NCBI GenBank assembly: GCA_029259635.1
Contig: JAJDEU010000034.1
Coordinates: 1-64,000 of the forward strand
DNA length: 64,000 nucleotides
From: Planctomycetota bacterium
GTDB lineage: Bacteria; Planctomycetota; UBA1135; GCA-002686595
Direction of reading: 5' to 3'
The translations under genes were made by a program, and so were the position numbers. This document shows, piece by piece, positions 46,913 to 57,551 of this stretch; the stretch's first letter is position 1, and each line of letters begins with the position of its first letter. The notes beneath the pieces are model-generated. The model had not been told where the DNA came from, ran no database searches, and was given only the letters and a program-made list of their open reading frames with translations.

Positions 46913-46995
46913 CTAGCATCAGTACAACCTTACGTCGCCGCCTGTTCCCGCCCGCTCAACAGGGCCAACCGACCCCGGAGGAAGGTGGCTCCCCG
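46913..46995. repeat. Right copy of island-flanking direct repeat (attR-like)
   Basis: CTAGCATCAGTAC through GGTGGCTCCCC matches 17908-17990 with roughly one mismatch in seven bases. The last bases, TGGCTCCCC, are the 3' end of the tRNA-Asn gene, so the repeat spans the tRNA end and about 74 bases beyond it. Confidence 0.7.
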
Positions 46996-47061
46996 AGCAA
47001 GACTCGAACTTGCGACAATCCGGTTAACAGCCGGACGCTCTACCAACTGAGCTATCGGGGA
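46986..47061 (-). tRNA. tRNA-Asn (GUU)
   Basis: The minus strand folds as a tRNA: acceptor TCCCCGA/TCGGGGA, D-arm with AGCTCAGTTGGTAGAGC, anticodon loop CTGTTAA (anticodon at 47026-47028), T-arm GCAAGTTCGAGTCTTGC, and an encoded CCA. Its 3' end overlaps the right island repeat, making it the likely integration target. Confidence 0.95.
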
Positions 47062-47181
47062 ACGTGAGGGCGCTTAGGCTAGCGCTCTTGATCGAAGGTT
47101 CAAGGGGTTGGCTTGAGGAGATGGTCGGGGAGATTGGAAAGTTTCGTCGGCGGGCGGGGATTGGGCGAGTGCGGTGGGGAG

Positions 47182-48147
47182 TTAGCGCTGGGAGAGGAGG
47201 GCTCGCTCTTGGGCTCCATCGAACGGGAGATCGGCTGGGGGAAGCCGGGCGAGGTCGAAAGTGGGCACCAGCTCGGCGGCTGTGGTTCGAGAGGCGCACT
47301 CCTGACCCGCGGTGCTGGCGAGCCACGAAATGAGCGCTCTCGGGTCCACTCCACGGTCTTGGAGGCTCTTGAGGGTCGTGTCCCCGTCGCGCTTGGCCAA
47401 GCGGCGATCGGCGGCGTCCACGACTAGGGGAACGTGGATCCAGGTGGGATGGGGGAGATCCAGCGCGTTCTGGAGGAGCCACTGACGAGCCGTACTGGTG
47501 AGCAAGTCGCTTCCCCTCAAAACCTCCGTGACACCGGAGAGAGCATCGTCCACGACCACGGCCAGCTGGTAGGCGATGGCCCCGTCGCGGCGGCGGATGA
47601 GAAAGTCACCGACCTCTTGGCCCGGGTTGGCGGTGAAGGGACCGCGGAAGCCATCCTCGAGCTGGAGCTCATCGGGATCGCAGCGGAATCGCAAGCCGGC
47701 CTGGCGACCGAGCTCGGCCTGTCCTTCCGCCTCACTGGCGAACCGGTCGCGGCAAGTTCCGGGGTAGCGAACCTCGGCGTCGTTGGCGTGCGGCGCGGAG
47801 AGCGCGATCTCCTTCCTGGTGCAGAAACACGGAAAGGCGTGGCCGCTCTCGAGGAGGGAGTTCGCGGCGGCTTGCAGAGCGGCCTCCGAATCGGACTGCA
47901 TCTGGACCGGACCATCCCAATCGAGACCGAGCCACTCGAGGTCACGCAAAATCTGGTCGGTGTAGCCCGGCTTCACGCGCTCGCGGTCGAGGTCCTCGAT
48001 GCGCAAGATAACGCGACCACCGCGCGATCGAAGGTTGAGCCAGGCGAGCAAGAAGCTGCGCGCATGGCCGATGTGCAGGTGGCCCGTCGGGCTCGGCGCG
48101 AGGCGCCCGATCAACTCGGCGGGGACATTAGTATCCTCGCTCGTCAT
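47182..48147 (-). CDS. gluQ: Glutamyl-Q tRNA(Asp) synthetase
   Basis: The 321-residue product is a shortened class I glutamyl-tRNA synthetase without an anticodon domain. It has APSPTGHLHIGHARS (HIGH motif), the zinc-binding CFC ... C pattern (CFCTRKE, YPGTCRDR), YQLAVVVDDALSGVTEVLRG, and RLAKRDGDTTL in place of KMSKS. This enzyme loads glutamate onto queuosine at the wobble base of tRNA-Asp. Its ATG overlaps the stop of the oxidoreductase gene upstream (ATGA), so the two form a unit. Confidence 0.92.
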   Translation of the reverse strand: MTSEDTNVPAELIGRLAPSPTGHLHIGHARSFLLAWLNLRSRGGRVILRIEDLDRERVKPGYTDQILRDLEWLGLDWDGPVQMQSDSEAALQAAANSLLESGHAFPCFCTRKEIALSAPHANDAEVRYPGTCRDRFASEAEGQAELGRQAGLRFRCDPDELQLEDGFRGPFTANPGQEVGDFLIRRRDGAIAYQLAVVVDDALSGVTEVLRGSDLLTSTARQWLLQNALDLPHPTWIHVPLVVDAADRRLAKRDGDTTLKSLQDRGVDPRALISWLASTAGQECASRTTAAELVPTFDLARLPPADLPFDGAQERALLSQR

Positions 48148-49217
48148 CGTGACAGCTCAACCCAGCCACCACCGGTCGCGTTCGATTGGCGGGCAGCGCC
48201 GAGGACGCGCTGCGTAGCTAGGCCATCCGCAAAGGTCGCTGCACCGGGGAGCTCGCTTTTGCCCGAACGCACCGCCTTCAGCACATCCTTTAAGTAAGCG
48301 GGAAGCGCTCGAGCGAAAGGCCCCATGTCGGGCATACCGATGCTCTCCGCACTCGGCAGAACCGGCGCGCCGGAAACGGGAACCAATTCCTTCGCGCCGG
48401 AGTCGCCGATAAGCAGACGCTCTTCGTCTTCGATCAAGAGCGTGCCGGCACTCCCGGTATAGCGCGTCGTAAACCCGCGCGCGTGTCGCACGGCCGTAGA
48501 GGTCACGCAGTCGGCGCGCACACCGGATTTGAACCGCAAGCCGAAGACGGCATGCTCATCGGCGGTGCACTTGTGCAACTGTCCTTCGGAATCGGGGCGC
48601 TCGGGAACCACGACATCCAGCTGGGCTCGCACGGCCGCGATCTCGCCGAGCTCGAAACGCAAGAGATCGATCATGTGCGACCCGAGCGCACCAAAGATGC
48701 CCCCTCCGCGAGCGGAGTCGTACCACCATCGATAGAGCCGCTTCTCAAAGCCTGGGCTCGGAATGGAAAAGTCCATCTCGACTCGCCACAGGTCGCCGAT
48801 CGATTTGGCTTTGAGCTGAGAGCGCAGCTCCTGCCTCACGGGATTCCAGCGGAGCTGATGATCGACAAAACACGGTCGACCTTCCGACCGCACGCGCATC
48901 TCAAGTGCCTCGGCCTCGTTCATCGCAAAAGGCTTTTCGCATAGGACCGCCGCTTTGGTGTCGAGCGCGTCGAAGACCATCTCGCGGTGCAGGTTCACCG
49001 GCGTCGTGATGATCACCAGGTCCGGCTCCAGCTCGAGCACCTTTTTGTAGTCGTCCGTCGCGAAGGGAATCGCCCACTTCTCCGCCGTGGCCCGCGCCTT
49101 GTCGATGGACGCGCCGGCGATGCCGATCACTTCGTTGCCGCCGACGACCTTGAGCGCGGGGAGCTGGACCTTGCTCGCAAAACTGTTGCCGAGGAGGCCG
49201 ATTCGAACGCTTTGCAT
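48144..49217 (-). CDS. Gfo/Idh/MocA-family NAD(P)-dependent oxidoreductase
   Basis: The 357-residue product has a Rossmann fold (RIGLLGNSFASKVQLPAL), the family EKP motif (VLCEKPFAMNEAEAL) and a C-terminal alpha/beta domain with GGGIFGALGSHMIDLLRFE, where the histidine is a usual active-site residue. Members oxidise or reduce sugars and cyclitols; the substrate here is unknown. The gene ends inside the gluQ start codon and begins shortly after the ahcY terminator hairpin. Confidence 0.88.
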   Translation of the reverse strand: MQSVRIGLLGNSFASKVQLPALKVVGGNEVIGIAGASIDKARATAEKWAIPFATDDYKKVLELEPDLVIITTPVNLHREMVFDALDTKAAVLCEKPFAMNEAEALEMRVRSEGRPCFVDHQLRWNPVRQELRSQLKAKSIGDLWRVEMDFSIPSPGFEKRLYRWWYDSARGGGIFGALGSHMIDLLRFELGEIAAVRAQLDVVVPERPDSEGQLHKCTADEHAVFGLRFKSGVRADCVTSTAVRHARGFTTRYTGSAGTLLIEDEERLLIGDSGAKELVPVSGAPVLPSAESIGMPDMGPFARALPAYLKDVLKAVRSGKSELPGAATFADGLATQRVLGAARQSNATGGGWVELSR

Positions 49218-49254
49218 GCCGACAAGTTAACGCGTGATCACGCGGCGATCGACG

Positions 49255-49298
49255 CCCAAGCAAAAGCGGCCCGCGAATCGTGCTGATTCGCGGGCCGC
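49255..49298 (-). terminator. Strong intrinsic terminator of ahcY
   Basis: A perfect 14-bp stem pairs GCGGCCCGCGAATC (49266-49279) with 49285-49298 around a 5-nt loop. Read on the minus strand it is followed by TTTTGCTT. It lies 51 bases past the ahcY stop. Confidence 0.88.
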
Positions 49299-49348
49299 TG
49301 TCGTGGCTTGGCCGGCCGGGCGGAGAGCCCAGTGGCTTGCTCCTACCT

Positions 49349-50809
<1,461 letters not shown>

Positions 50810-50931
50810 TTTGATAGGGGGGTTGGATTCCGAAAGTGGAAAGAGATGGAGATCGAATTGGCGCAGCGCTCGGAGTAATCGGCGATCAATACCGATCGTT
50901 TGAGCGCTCCGTGATCGGAGCTTTAATGAGG

Positions 50932-51918
50932 TTAGTTCGCGGGCACTCGTCCGCGAACGATAAAGAGATCCAGCTCGGCGGATTTGCCAGCCGGATTGTG
51001 CGGGTGATAGCGGTCTTCGAGCGGGTCGAGGACAACCTCCTCGAGGCCAGCGCGCTCGAAAGCCGCGACGACATCTTTGGGTGCGAGGCCGAGGTGACGA
51101 TCGCCGAGCTCGACGCGCATCCAGTCCTCGCCGTGGGAGGCGAGTTCGACGACAACCGCGGTTCCGCCGGGGCGCAACACTCGACGCATCTCGGCGAGCG
51201 GGCCGTCGAGTTCGGGCAAGTGATGCAGTACGAGTCCGGCAACGACACCATCGAGCTCGCCGTCTTCGAAGGGCAACGCGTCGAGGCTGCCCGAGCGAAA
51301 CTCGAGGACCGTTCCGCGAGCGGCCGGCTCTAGGCGACGCTTGGCTTCTTCGAGCATGCCTTCGGAGAGATCGACGGCGATCAGTCGACTGCACTGACCG
51401 AGCAAGGCGCTCCCAAAATAACCTGTTCCGCAACCGAGATCGGCGACGGTGTATTCCTTGGGGATCAGATGAACGGCTGCGCGTTGGCGCGCCTGTCCGG
51501 TCGTAAACGCGCCACCGCGCTTGTCCCACTCGCCAGCGACTCGATCAAAGAAGTTGCCATCGCGGTCGCGGCGTTCGGCCAGAACGTTTGCGAGCCGAAC
51601 GAGATCTGCGCCGTGCTCGGGCAGAGTCTCGAGCTCTTTCTGAACCGCCTGCCAAAGGCGACTGGCCAGCTTGGGTCCCTCGCCGTTTTCCTTCGGCGCG
51701 TTGCGCCTTAAGAAGGTGCTCGGGCCGGCATGACGCTCGGCTAGGAGGTCACCCTCGCGCAGGAGCCGCAGGTGATTGCTGACTCGGCTCTGCGCCAGGC
51801 CCAGGGCGCGCGAGAGCTCGCCGACAGAGAGCTCTTCGCGATCCACCAACGCGAGAATGCGCAGGCGGGTGGTATCCGCGAGGAGCTTCAGAAGGGCAGA
51901 GGGATCGGTCGCAAGCAC
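50932..51918 (-). CDS. ArsR-type regulator fused to SAM-dependent methyltransferase (SahR-like)
   Basis: The 328-residue product has an N-terminal winged helix of the ArsR family ([41 protein letters not shown]). A class I methyltransferase follows with [12 protein letters not shown] and [24 protein letters not shown]. SahR regulators, described for proteobacterial ahcY, belong to this ArsR family and some carry a methyltransferase-like domain that senses SAH. Standing immediately before ahcY on the same strand, this gene probably controls it. The domain may bind SAH rather than methylate anything. The start is a GTG; no strong ribosome site is visible. Confidence 0.85.
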   Translation of the reverse strand: MLATDPSALLKLLADTTRLRILALVDREELSVGELSRALGLAQSRVSNHLRLLREGDLLAERHAGPSTFLRRNAPKENGEGPKLASRLWQAVQKELETLPEHGADLVRLANVLAERRDRDGNFFDRVAGEWDKRGGAFTTGQARQRAAVHLIPKEYTVADLGCGTGYFGSALLGQCSRLIAVDLSEGMLEEAKRRLEPAARGTVLEFRSGSLDALPFEDGELDGVVAGLVLHHLPELDGPLAEMRRVLRPGGTAVVVELASHGEDWMRVELGDRHLGLAPKDVVAAFERAGLEEVVLDPLEDRYHPHNPAGKSAELDLFIVRGRVPAN

Positions 51919-51932
51919 AAAGGAATCATAAC

Positions 51933-51948
51933 ATCATGACTGGCTGAT
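51933..51948. promoter_or_regulatory. Candidate operator before the ArsR-methyltransferase gene
   Basis: ATCA (51933-51936) and TGAT (51945-51948) form an inverted repeat with an 8-nt centre. It lies 15 bases upstream of the GTG, where an autoregulator site would be expected. Only four bases per arm are perfect, so this is tentative. Confidence 0.35.
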
Positions 51949-52032
51949 ATAGAACCGCAAAATAGGCTTCCTGCGGACTATTTGGTGCGAATGGCCCTTT
52001 CTGGGCCTCAAAGGGGCCTCGTGAGGCCCGCC

Positions 52033-53514
52033 CTACTCCGAATCGGTCTCGCCACTGCCGTAGCCCAGGCCGGAGAGCTCGGCCTCTTCCTCGGCGTCCA
52101 GCTCCGGGCGCCCCCGCAGGATTCGATACTCGGCATCGTCGCTCTCGGTCTCGGCTCGCCACGCTCCATATCGATCGTTGAGCACCTCAAAGAGATCGCC
52201 TCCCGCGCTCGTCCCAATCAGGTTGGTGAGCTCGTTTGGGTCGGCTTGAAGGTCGTACAGCTGCTGCTCCATTTGCTCGCCAGCCACGCGCCGAAACCCA
52301 ATCTTCCAGCGCGAGCCGAACCGAATCACCTCATCCTCGTCGAAACGAACCACGCGCATTCGACTGCCGAAATCCTCGAACGCATCGCGCTCGGCGCTCA
52401 GCGTCAGTAAGAGGCTTCGACCCTGGACACCGCCCGGAATCGGCACCTCCAACGCGTCGAGCAGAGTCGGCATTAAATCGACGAGAGACACCGGCGCGTC
52501 AATATCACCCGCCCAGCGTCCCTCCGGGAAGCGAATGAACAAGGGCACGCGCGCTTGCTCTTCCCACAGTCGCCCGTGGCCGATCCAATCGTGTTCGCCC
52601 AAGCTCTCGCCGTGATCGCTGGTGAAGACGATGATCGATTCGTCGATCAAGCCCGTCTTGCGCAAATAGTAGATGAACGGTTTCAGGCTCTGGTCGGCGG
52701 AAAAAACCAGCGCGTCGTACAGATCGTTGAGATAGCGCGAGTCGTTCTCGTCGAACTCGCCGGACAGGAGTTGCGGCAAGTAGTGCTCTTCTCCGCAGAG
52801 GCCCGCCGGATCGAAGGGTCCACTCGCCGTTGCTCCAAACTCCCGCAGGCCTTCGGGCGTGGCCTCGTAGGGACAGTGCGGATCGTAGCCGTGAAGGAAC
52901 AGGAAGAACGGCCCCTTTGGGCGCGACTTCAACCAGTCGAGCGCGTGGGGGATCGACGTCTCGAAGGTGCGCTTGAACTGGGCCAGTGGACCGCCTTTTG
53001 CGCGATAGGTTTCGAAACCAAAGTTCAGTCCAAAAAGCTCGCGCAGATATCCGCCGCCGGTAAAGCCCGCCGTGTTCCAGCCGGCGTCGAGCAGCGCGCT
53101 CGCCAAGGTGTACTTCGGAGCGACTTTCCCGCCGTTCTTCACCAGACCATGCCGATGCGCGAACTGCCCCGTAAACATCGACAGGTGGCTCGGACCCGTA
53201 ACCGTGCTCGTCGCGATGCAGTCCCGAAACACCGCTGCTTCCGCAGCCAGCTTGTCGAGCACGGGAGTCGTCTTCCGATCCCGCTCTCCGTAGAAGGACA
53301 AGCGGTCGGCCCGCATCGTGTCCATCGAGATCAGGATTAGGTTGGGGCGCTCGTCCGCTGCACCCGCTTGGGATTCTGGTTCGTCACCGGCGGAACATGC
53401 CGCCGCGACTCCGGCGCAGCACAGGACCGCGAGTCCGAGAACACGGCACAAGCGAGTGCGCCCGCTCTCCGTGCGGGCACTCCGGATCAACCGCGTTCCA
53501 AAAGGACGCCTCAC
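52033..53514 (-). CDS. Sulfatase-superfamily lipoprotein with Thr at the nucleophile position
   Basis: The 493-residue product has a lipoprotein signal (AAAC, Cys40) and an alkaline-phosphatase-superfamily core: NLILISMDTMRADRLS (metal-binding Asp), IVFTSDHGESLGEHDWIGHG (Asp, His and downstream His), and a closing segment YDLQADPNEL. At the catalytic signature it reads TVTGPSHLSMFTG. Thr106 replaces the Cys or Ser of CxPxR, and His110 replaces Arg. It therefore cannot form formylglycine. In related phosphonate hydrolases and phosphoethanolamine transferases a Thr acts directly, so the substrate may be a phospho-ester or phosphonate. Confidence 0.82.
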   Translation of the reverse strand: MRRPFGTRLIRSARTESGRTRLCRVLGLAVLCCAGVAAACSAGDEPESQAGAADERPNLILISMDTMRADRLSFYGERDRKTTPVLDKLAAEAAVFRDCIATSTVTGPSHLSMFTGQFAHRHGLVKNGGKVAPKYTLASALLDAGWNTAGFTGGGYLRELFGLNFGFETYRAKGGPLAQFKRTFETSIPHALDWLKSRPKGPFFLFLHGYDPHCPYEATPEGLREFGATASGPFDPAGLCGEEHYLPQLLSGEFDENDSRYLNDLYDALVFSADQSLKPFIYYLRKTGLIDESIIVFTSDHGESLGEHDWIGHGRLWEEQARVPLFIRFPEGRWAGDIDAPVSLVDLMPTLLDALEVPIPGGVQGRSLLLTLSAERDAFEDFGSRMRVVRFDEDEVIRFGSRWKIGFRRVAGEQMEQQLYDLQADPNELTNLIGTSAGGDLFEVLNDRYGAWRAETESDDAEYRILRGRPELDAEEEAELSGLGYGSGETDSE

Positions 53515-53531
53515 CGGTCTTCCGACTCCGC

Positions 53532-55712
53532 TCAGCTAATCTCGAGCGGAATCTGCTCGATCGACAACACCTTGATCGGAACCTTGCCCGAGGGAAGGTC
53601 CAGGGTTCCTTCGCCGCCGGTGTGCAAGCCGAGGAGGCCAGCCGCCAACGGCGCGCGATAGGAAATCACTTGGTCGCCCGTCTGGTCCCAGGGGCCCAGG
53701 ATGCTGACGGTGTTTTCGGTTCCACTCTCGACTTCGCGATAGTGCACCGTCGTTCCCGGCGCCGCCGTGTCTTCCGGTAGCGAGACCTCGTCGAGCAGGC
53801 GTGCGTCCCGAAGCTCGGACTCGATCTGCGCCGCACGAGTCGTCAGGTTGCGCTGCTCCTCGATGGCCGCTTCCCACTCGGAGTTCTCGGAGAGGTCGCC
53901 GTAAGAGGCCGCCTTGCCGATCGCTTCGGAGTTCTCGGGGATCTTGACGTCGACCAGCTCGCGGAACTCCTCTTGACGACGACCGAGACCGGCGCGCGTG
54001 GTCCAGAGTCCGGACTCCCAGAAGGGACGCTCGCCCTCGCGGAAGAGTTCCGGCGCCTTCTCGGCAATGATCGCGACCAGTGCATTCTCAATGCCGCTGT
54101 CGATACCCCGTTCCGCCAGGTTGAGCGTACTGCGCAACATCGTGGAGTCGACCTCATCGAGGAGACGTCGCATCACCGACGGAGTGCCCGAGGTGAGCAT
54201 CGCGGTGAGGCGTGTGTGCGCGCGCTGGATCGAAACATCGCCGACGCGCGTCGCTTCGAGATAGACCGCCAAGCGAATCAGCGACTGGATGCGGTGTGCT
54301 CCGATCGGCCAATCGCCTTCGATTTTGCCGTTCTCTCCGAGGGCTGCCAGGCTCACGAGCAGACCCGGATTGCGGTTGGGACGGCTGAGCAGGTGAGCGT
54401 AGAGAGCTCCGAGTTCCGCTTTGCGGCCCTTCTCCATGAGCTCGGCCACCAACGAACGAACCATGCCCGGAGCGGCGTGGGAGAGATGCTTGAGGACGAC
54501 GGCCTCGCGCTCCTCGTCGTCCGGAATGATCTCTTGAAGCATGGAGACACAGCGCTCTTGGTCCCGCGAGTTGGGGAACTCTTGGAACAGGGACCAGAGG
54601 TAGGGCGGGTGGGAGGGGTCCGTGGGATCCTCTTCGGCAAGGGCGGCCTGCAGCATCTCGCTGAGCTCGGCCGGAGTCTCGCCGAGTTGATCACGGAGCA
54701 AGGTCCATGCGCCGAGACGTTGGGAGAGCGGATAGTTTTCCTCCGCGGCCATCTCTGCGAGCGTCTCCAGCGCGGCCACGCGAACGGTCTCGTCGACCGT
54801 TCCGCCGGCGAGCAGATCGCGAACGCGGCTCTGCGCTTTGCCGAGATCACCGACGAGACGCAGCGCCCGCCGCATGCCGACGGCCGGATCCGTGACGGAG
54901 ACCAAGAGCCGCACCTGAGTTTTCGTGCTCGTGCCGGTGATTTCGAACCAACCGCTGGCCTCGGCGTTCTTTCGCGCTTTGCGCCACCAGCCACCGAAGG
55001 AAGTGCCGTCGACGCCAAGCTGCGAGAGCGCACCTTTAATGACCGGGTACGAAGCCTTGGCGTGGAACCTCTGCAGGACGTTGCGTAGAACCGCGAGGTG
55101 GTCTTCGCGCAAGAGTCGCGTGAGCTCGTCCGGATTGACGACGACAAGCGAGCGCAGATCTTCGGACGGAAGCACTTCGAAGATGTCGATGGTCGTGGGC
55201 AGCGGGAAGACGTCGCGCTTTCCGCTCTTGAATTTGACCGTCACACCGTCGGGCGTGACGTCGAGCACTTGTCCGATACCCCAGCCCTTCGCATGAAAGA
55301 TTGCGGCGCCTTTGACCATCGCCAGGCACTTGGCGAAGTCGCGCCACGCCTTGCGCATGTCTTGCACATTCGCGGCGAAGCCGGAGATGCCCACGTACTT
55401 CTCCCACCAGTCCTCGTCCTTCCACGCCTCTTCCGCAGCCTCGTAAAGAATCGGAGCGAGCTCACCGGGGTTGCCGCCCTCGAGCAAGACCATGCCGATC
55501 ATCCGTGCGGAGTCACCGGGATTGCCGGCTTTGCGCAGAAGGTCAGCGTGCTCGCGTGCGAGTGCGACGCAGCGCTGCATCTGCTTTTTGGAAGCGGCCA
55601 GGCGCAGGGCCTCCATCACTTCTTCCAGCGGTCCTTCCGCTAGCATGAGCTCCGTCCAGGCGTCCTCGAACTCGGTCCATTGATCCTGACTGACGAAGGC
55701 GGCTAGAGACAT
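53532..55712 (-). CDS. greA: Long GreA-family transcription elongation factor
   Basis: The 726-residue product ends in a complete GreA. The N-terminal coiled-coil tip is KAASYGDLSENSEWEAA with the acidic residues of GDLxENxE that enter the RNA polymerase channel. The C-terminal FKBP-like domain follows (TVHYREVESGTENTVSILGP, QVISYRAPLAAGLLG). About 560 residues precede it: helical repeats plus a beta segment (HAKGWGIGQVLDVTPDGVTVKF). Chlamydial GreA is known to be similarly long, so this is a PVC-type feature. The protein should rescue backtracked polymerase; the extension's job is unknown. Confidence 0.85.
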   Translation of the reverse strand: MSLAAFVSQDQWTEFEDAWTELMLAEGPLEEVMEALRLAASKKQMQRCVALAREHADLLRKAGNPGDSARMIGMVLLEGGNPGELAPILYEAAEEAWKDEDWWEKYVGISGFAANVQDMRKAWRDFAKCLAMVKGAAIFHAKGWGIGQVLDVTPDGVTVKFKSGKRDVFPLPTTIDIFEVLPSEDLRSLVVVNPDELTRLLREDHLAVLRNVLQRFHAKASYPVIKGALSQLGVDGTSFGGWWRKARKNAEASGWFEITGTSTKTQVRLLVSVTDPAVGMRRALRLVGDLGKAQSRVRDLLAGGTVDETVRVAALETLAEMAAEENYPLSQRLGAWTLLRDQLGETPAELSEMLQAALAEEDPTDPSHPPYLWSLFQEFPNSRDQERCVSMLQEIIPDDEEREAVVLKHLSHAAPGMVRSLVAELMEKGRKAELGALYAHLLSRPNRNPGLLVSLAALGENGKIEGDWPIGAHRIQSLIRLAVYLEATRVGDVSIQRAHTRLTAMLTSGTPSVMRRLLDEVDSTMLRSTLNLAERGIDSGIENALVAIIAEKAPELFREGERPFWESGLWTTRAGLGRRQEEFRELVDVKIPENSEAIGKAASYGDLSENSEWEAAIEEQRNLTTRAAQIESELRDARLLDEVSLPEDTAAPGTTVHYREVESGTENTVSILGPWDQTGDQVISYRAPLAAGLLGLHTGGEGTLDLPSGKVPIKVLSIEQIPLEIS

Positions 55713-55943
55713 GAGGGTTCAATGAGAGTGAGGCCGTGGATCAGATCCACAGACGGGCCGACGAAGCTTCCTAAAATTCAAATCCCCGCTCTCGGATTCA
55801 AAAGCGGGCGGACCAGTATGGGAAGCTCGGCCCGGTCTAGAAAGCCTTACGCACCGAAGAAAGTCAGTTCCTCGGAAAGAACTGTTCATTTTGCAGGTTA
55901 TGGGGATTGAGCCCCACGACCGATCCGGTGAGGATCCACGGCC

Positions 55944-57176
55944 ATGAACGGTCCGAGCACATCACAATCCAGAGAGCGCGAGCGATTGGCCACCGAGCAA
56001 AATCTCGCGGTACCGGTAGCGGCTCCCGGCGAGTTCACGCCGCTCGAGCTGGGCTCGCTCCGCATCTGGCCGCCGGTCGTGCTGGCGCCCATGGCGGGCG
56101 TAACGAGCTATCCCTTCCGCAGCCTGTGCCGCGATTTCGGCGCGGGACTGTTCGTCTCGGAGATGATTACGGCCCGCGGCTACCTCAACGATCATCCCAT
56201 CACCCAGCTCCTGGCCAGCGGCCATCCCGACGAAAAGCCTCGCTCAGTCCAGATTTACGGCAGCGATCCGATCGACGTGGGCGAGATGGTGCGCCGCTTG
56301 GTCGACGAGGGCGTCGATCACATCGACCTCAACCTCGGCTGCCCGGTCCGCAAGGTCACGCGGCATGGCGGGGGCTCCGCGATTCCTGCCAAGCCGCGCT
56401 TGATGGCGAGGCTCCTGCGCGCTGCCGTCGCTCACGCGCAGACTGTTCCGATCACCGTCAAGGTCCGCAAAGGTCTCGATGACGAGCTGGTCACCTTCAA
56501 GAACTCCGGTCGCGTGGCGGAGGAGGAGGGCGCCGCCGCCATCTGTCTGCATGCACGCACGGCCGCCGCGCTCTACTCGGGTACCGCAGACTGGAATGCG
56601 ATTGGTGAGCTGGTGAGTTCTGTGAACATTCCCGTACTGGGAAATGGTGATGTGTGGGAGGCCTGGGACGCTCTGCGAATGATGCGCGCTACCGGTTGCG
56701 CCGCCGTCGTGGTTGGGCGCGGCTGTCTCGGGCGGCCGTGGCTCTTTCGCGAGCTGGCGGACGTCTTCGAGGGGCGCGAACCCGCGACGCCGCCCAACCT
56801 CGGGAGGATCGCTGAGATCGCCATGGATCATGCTCGGCGCGTGGTGGACTTCTTCGGTGAGGAGTTCGGGATGCGTCAGATGCGCAAGTGGGGCGCCTGG
56901 TACACAAAGGGTTTTGCGAACACGGCGGCCGCGCGGGCGAAGCTCGCACGGGTGAAGGACCTCGCAGAGTTTGAGACGATCCTTCGCGAGCTCGACGTCG
57001 ACGAAGCCTTCCCGTTGCGAGCGTTGACCGTCAATCGGGCCAAGCGCGGAGGGACGCAGCGCGTATGCTTGCCCGAGGGTTATCTCGACGATCTCGACGA
57101 TGACTCTCCGCCCAAGAGCCCGCATAGTCCGGAAGAACTAGTGGCTTGGGAGCGCGCGCTCACGTCGGGCGGTTGA
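55944..57176 (+). CDS. dusB: tRNA-dihydrouridine synthase
   Basis: The 410-residue product is a Dus TIM-barrel flavoenzyme that reduces uridine in tRNA with NADPH. Landmarks are VVLAPMAGVTSYPFRSLCRDF, VSEMITARG, SVQIYGSDP, DLNLGCPVRKV with the catalytic Cys, the FMN contact HARTAAALYSGTADW, and VLGNGDVW. The pattern matches the DusB branch best. About 40 residues precede the barrel, so an internal start is possible. It is divergent from greA. The cupin gene starts six bases after its stop. Confidence 0.9.
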   Translation: MNGPSTSQSRERERLATEQNLAVPVAAPGEFTPLELGSLRIWPPVVLAPMAGVTSYPFRSLCRDFGAGLFVSEMITARGYLNDHPITQLLASGHPDEKPRSVQIYGSDPIDVGEMVRRLVDEGVDHIDLNLGCPVRKVTRHGGGSAIPAKPRLMARLLRAAVAHAQTVPITVKVRKGLDDELVTFKNSGRVAEEEGAAAICLHARTAAALYSGTADWNAIGELVSSVNIPVLGNGDVWEAWDALRMMRATGCAAVVVGRGCLGRPWLFRELADVFEGREPATPPNLGRIAEIAMDHARRVVDFFGEEFGMRQMRKWGAWYTKGFANTAAARAKLARVKDLAEFETILRELDVDEAFPLRALTVNRAKRGGTQRVCLPEGYLDDLDDDSPPKSPHSPEELVAWERALTSGG

Positions 57177-57182
57177 TCGATC

Positions 57183-57551
57183 ATGACGGACTCCATCAAC
57201 CTGGCCGAAAAGCTCGCGCAGTTCGAAGAGCTGTGGTCGCCGCGCGTAATCGGCGAATTCAATGGGCAAGCTCTGCGGCTCGCGAAGATCCAAGGCGAGT
57301 TCGCCTGGCACACTCACGAGCAGGACGACGAGGTCTTTTTAGTGGTGGACGGAACGATGCGCGTTCACTTGCGAGACCGCGTCATTGTTCTCGCCGAGGG
57401 CGAGCTCTTCGTCGTGCCGCGGGGCGTGGAGCACATGACCTCGGCCGAAGAAGTCGCGAGCTGTTTGATCATGACGACCAAGGACGCGCACACGGGCGGA
57501 ACAGACAAGAATCCGCGCGGCTTGGCCTCTTCCGATTTGAAAGCGCTCTAG
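57183..57551 (+). CDS. Single-domain cupin protein
   Basis: The 122-residue product is a small cupin barrel. Motif 1 is WHTHEQDDEVFLVVDGTM, carrying the two His and the Glu of the metal site. Motif 2 is LFVVPRGVEHM, carrying the last His. All four ligands are present, so metal binding is likely; the reaction or ligand is unknown. Its stop TAG shares a base with the GTG of the next gene, so the two are coupled. Confidence 0.85.
   Translation: MTDSINLAEKLAQFEELWSPRVIGEFNGQALRLAKIQGEFAWHTHEQDDEVFLVVDGTMRVHLRDRVIVLAEGELFVVPRGVEHMTSAEEVASCLIMTTKDAHTGGTDKNPRGLASSDLKAL

Noticed and set aside
50810..50931. A possible SAH riboswitch upstream of ahcY, because GAGCGCTGCG and GAGCGCTC occur there
   Set aside because: The elements are in the wrong order for the known SAH aptamer and the conserved core is missing. 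The ArsR-methyltransferase regulator is a better explanation for control.
53973..55088. A 371-codon plus-strand open frame
   Set aside because: It lies antisense within the long greA gene and has no recognisable domain; the high-GC codon bias of greA explains its openness.
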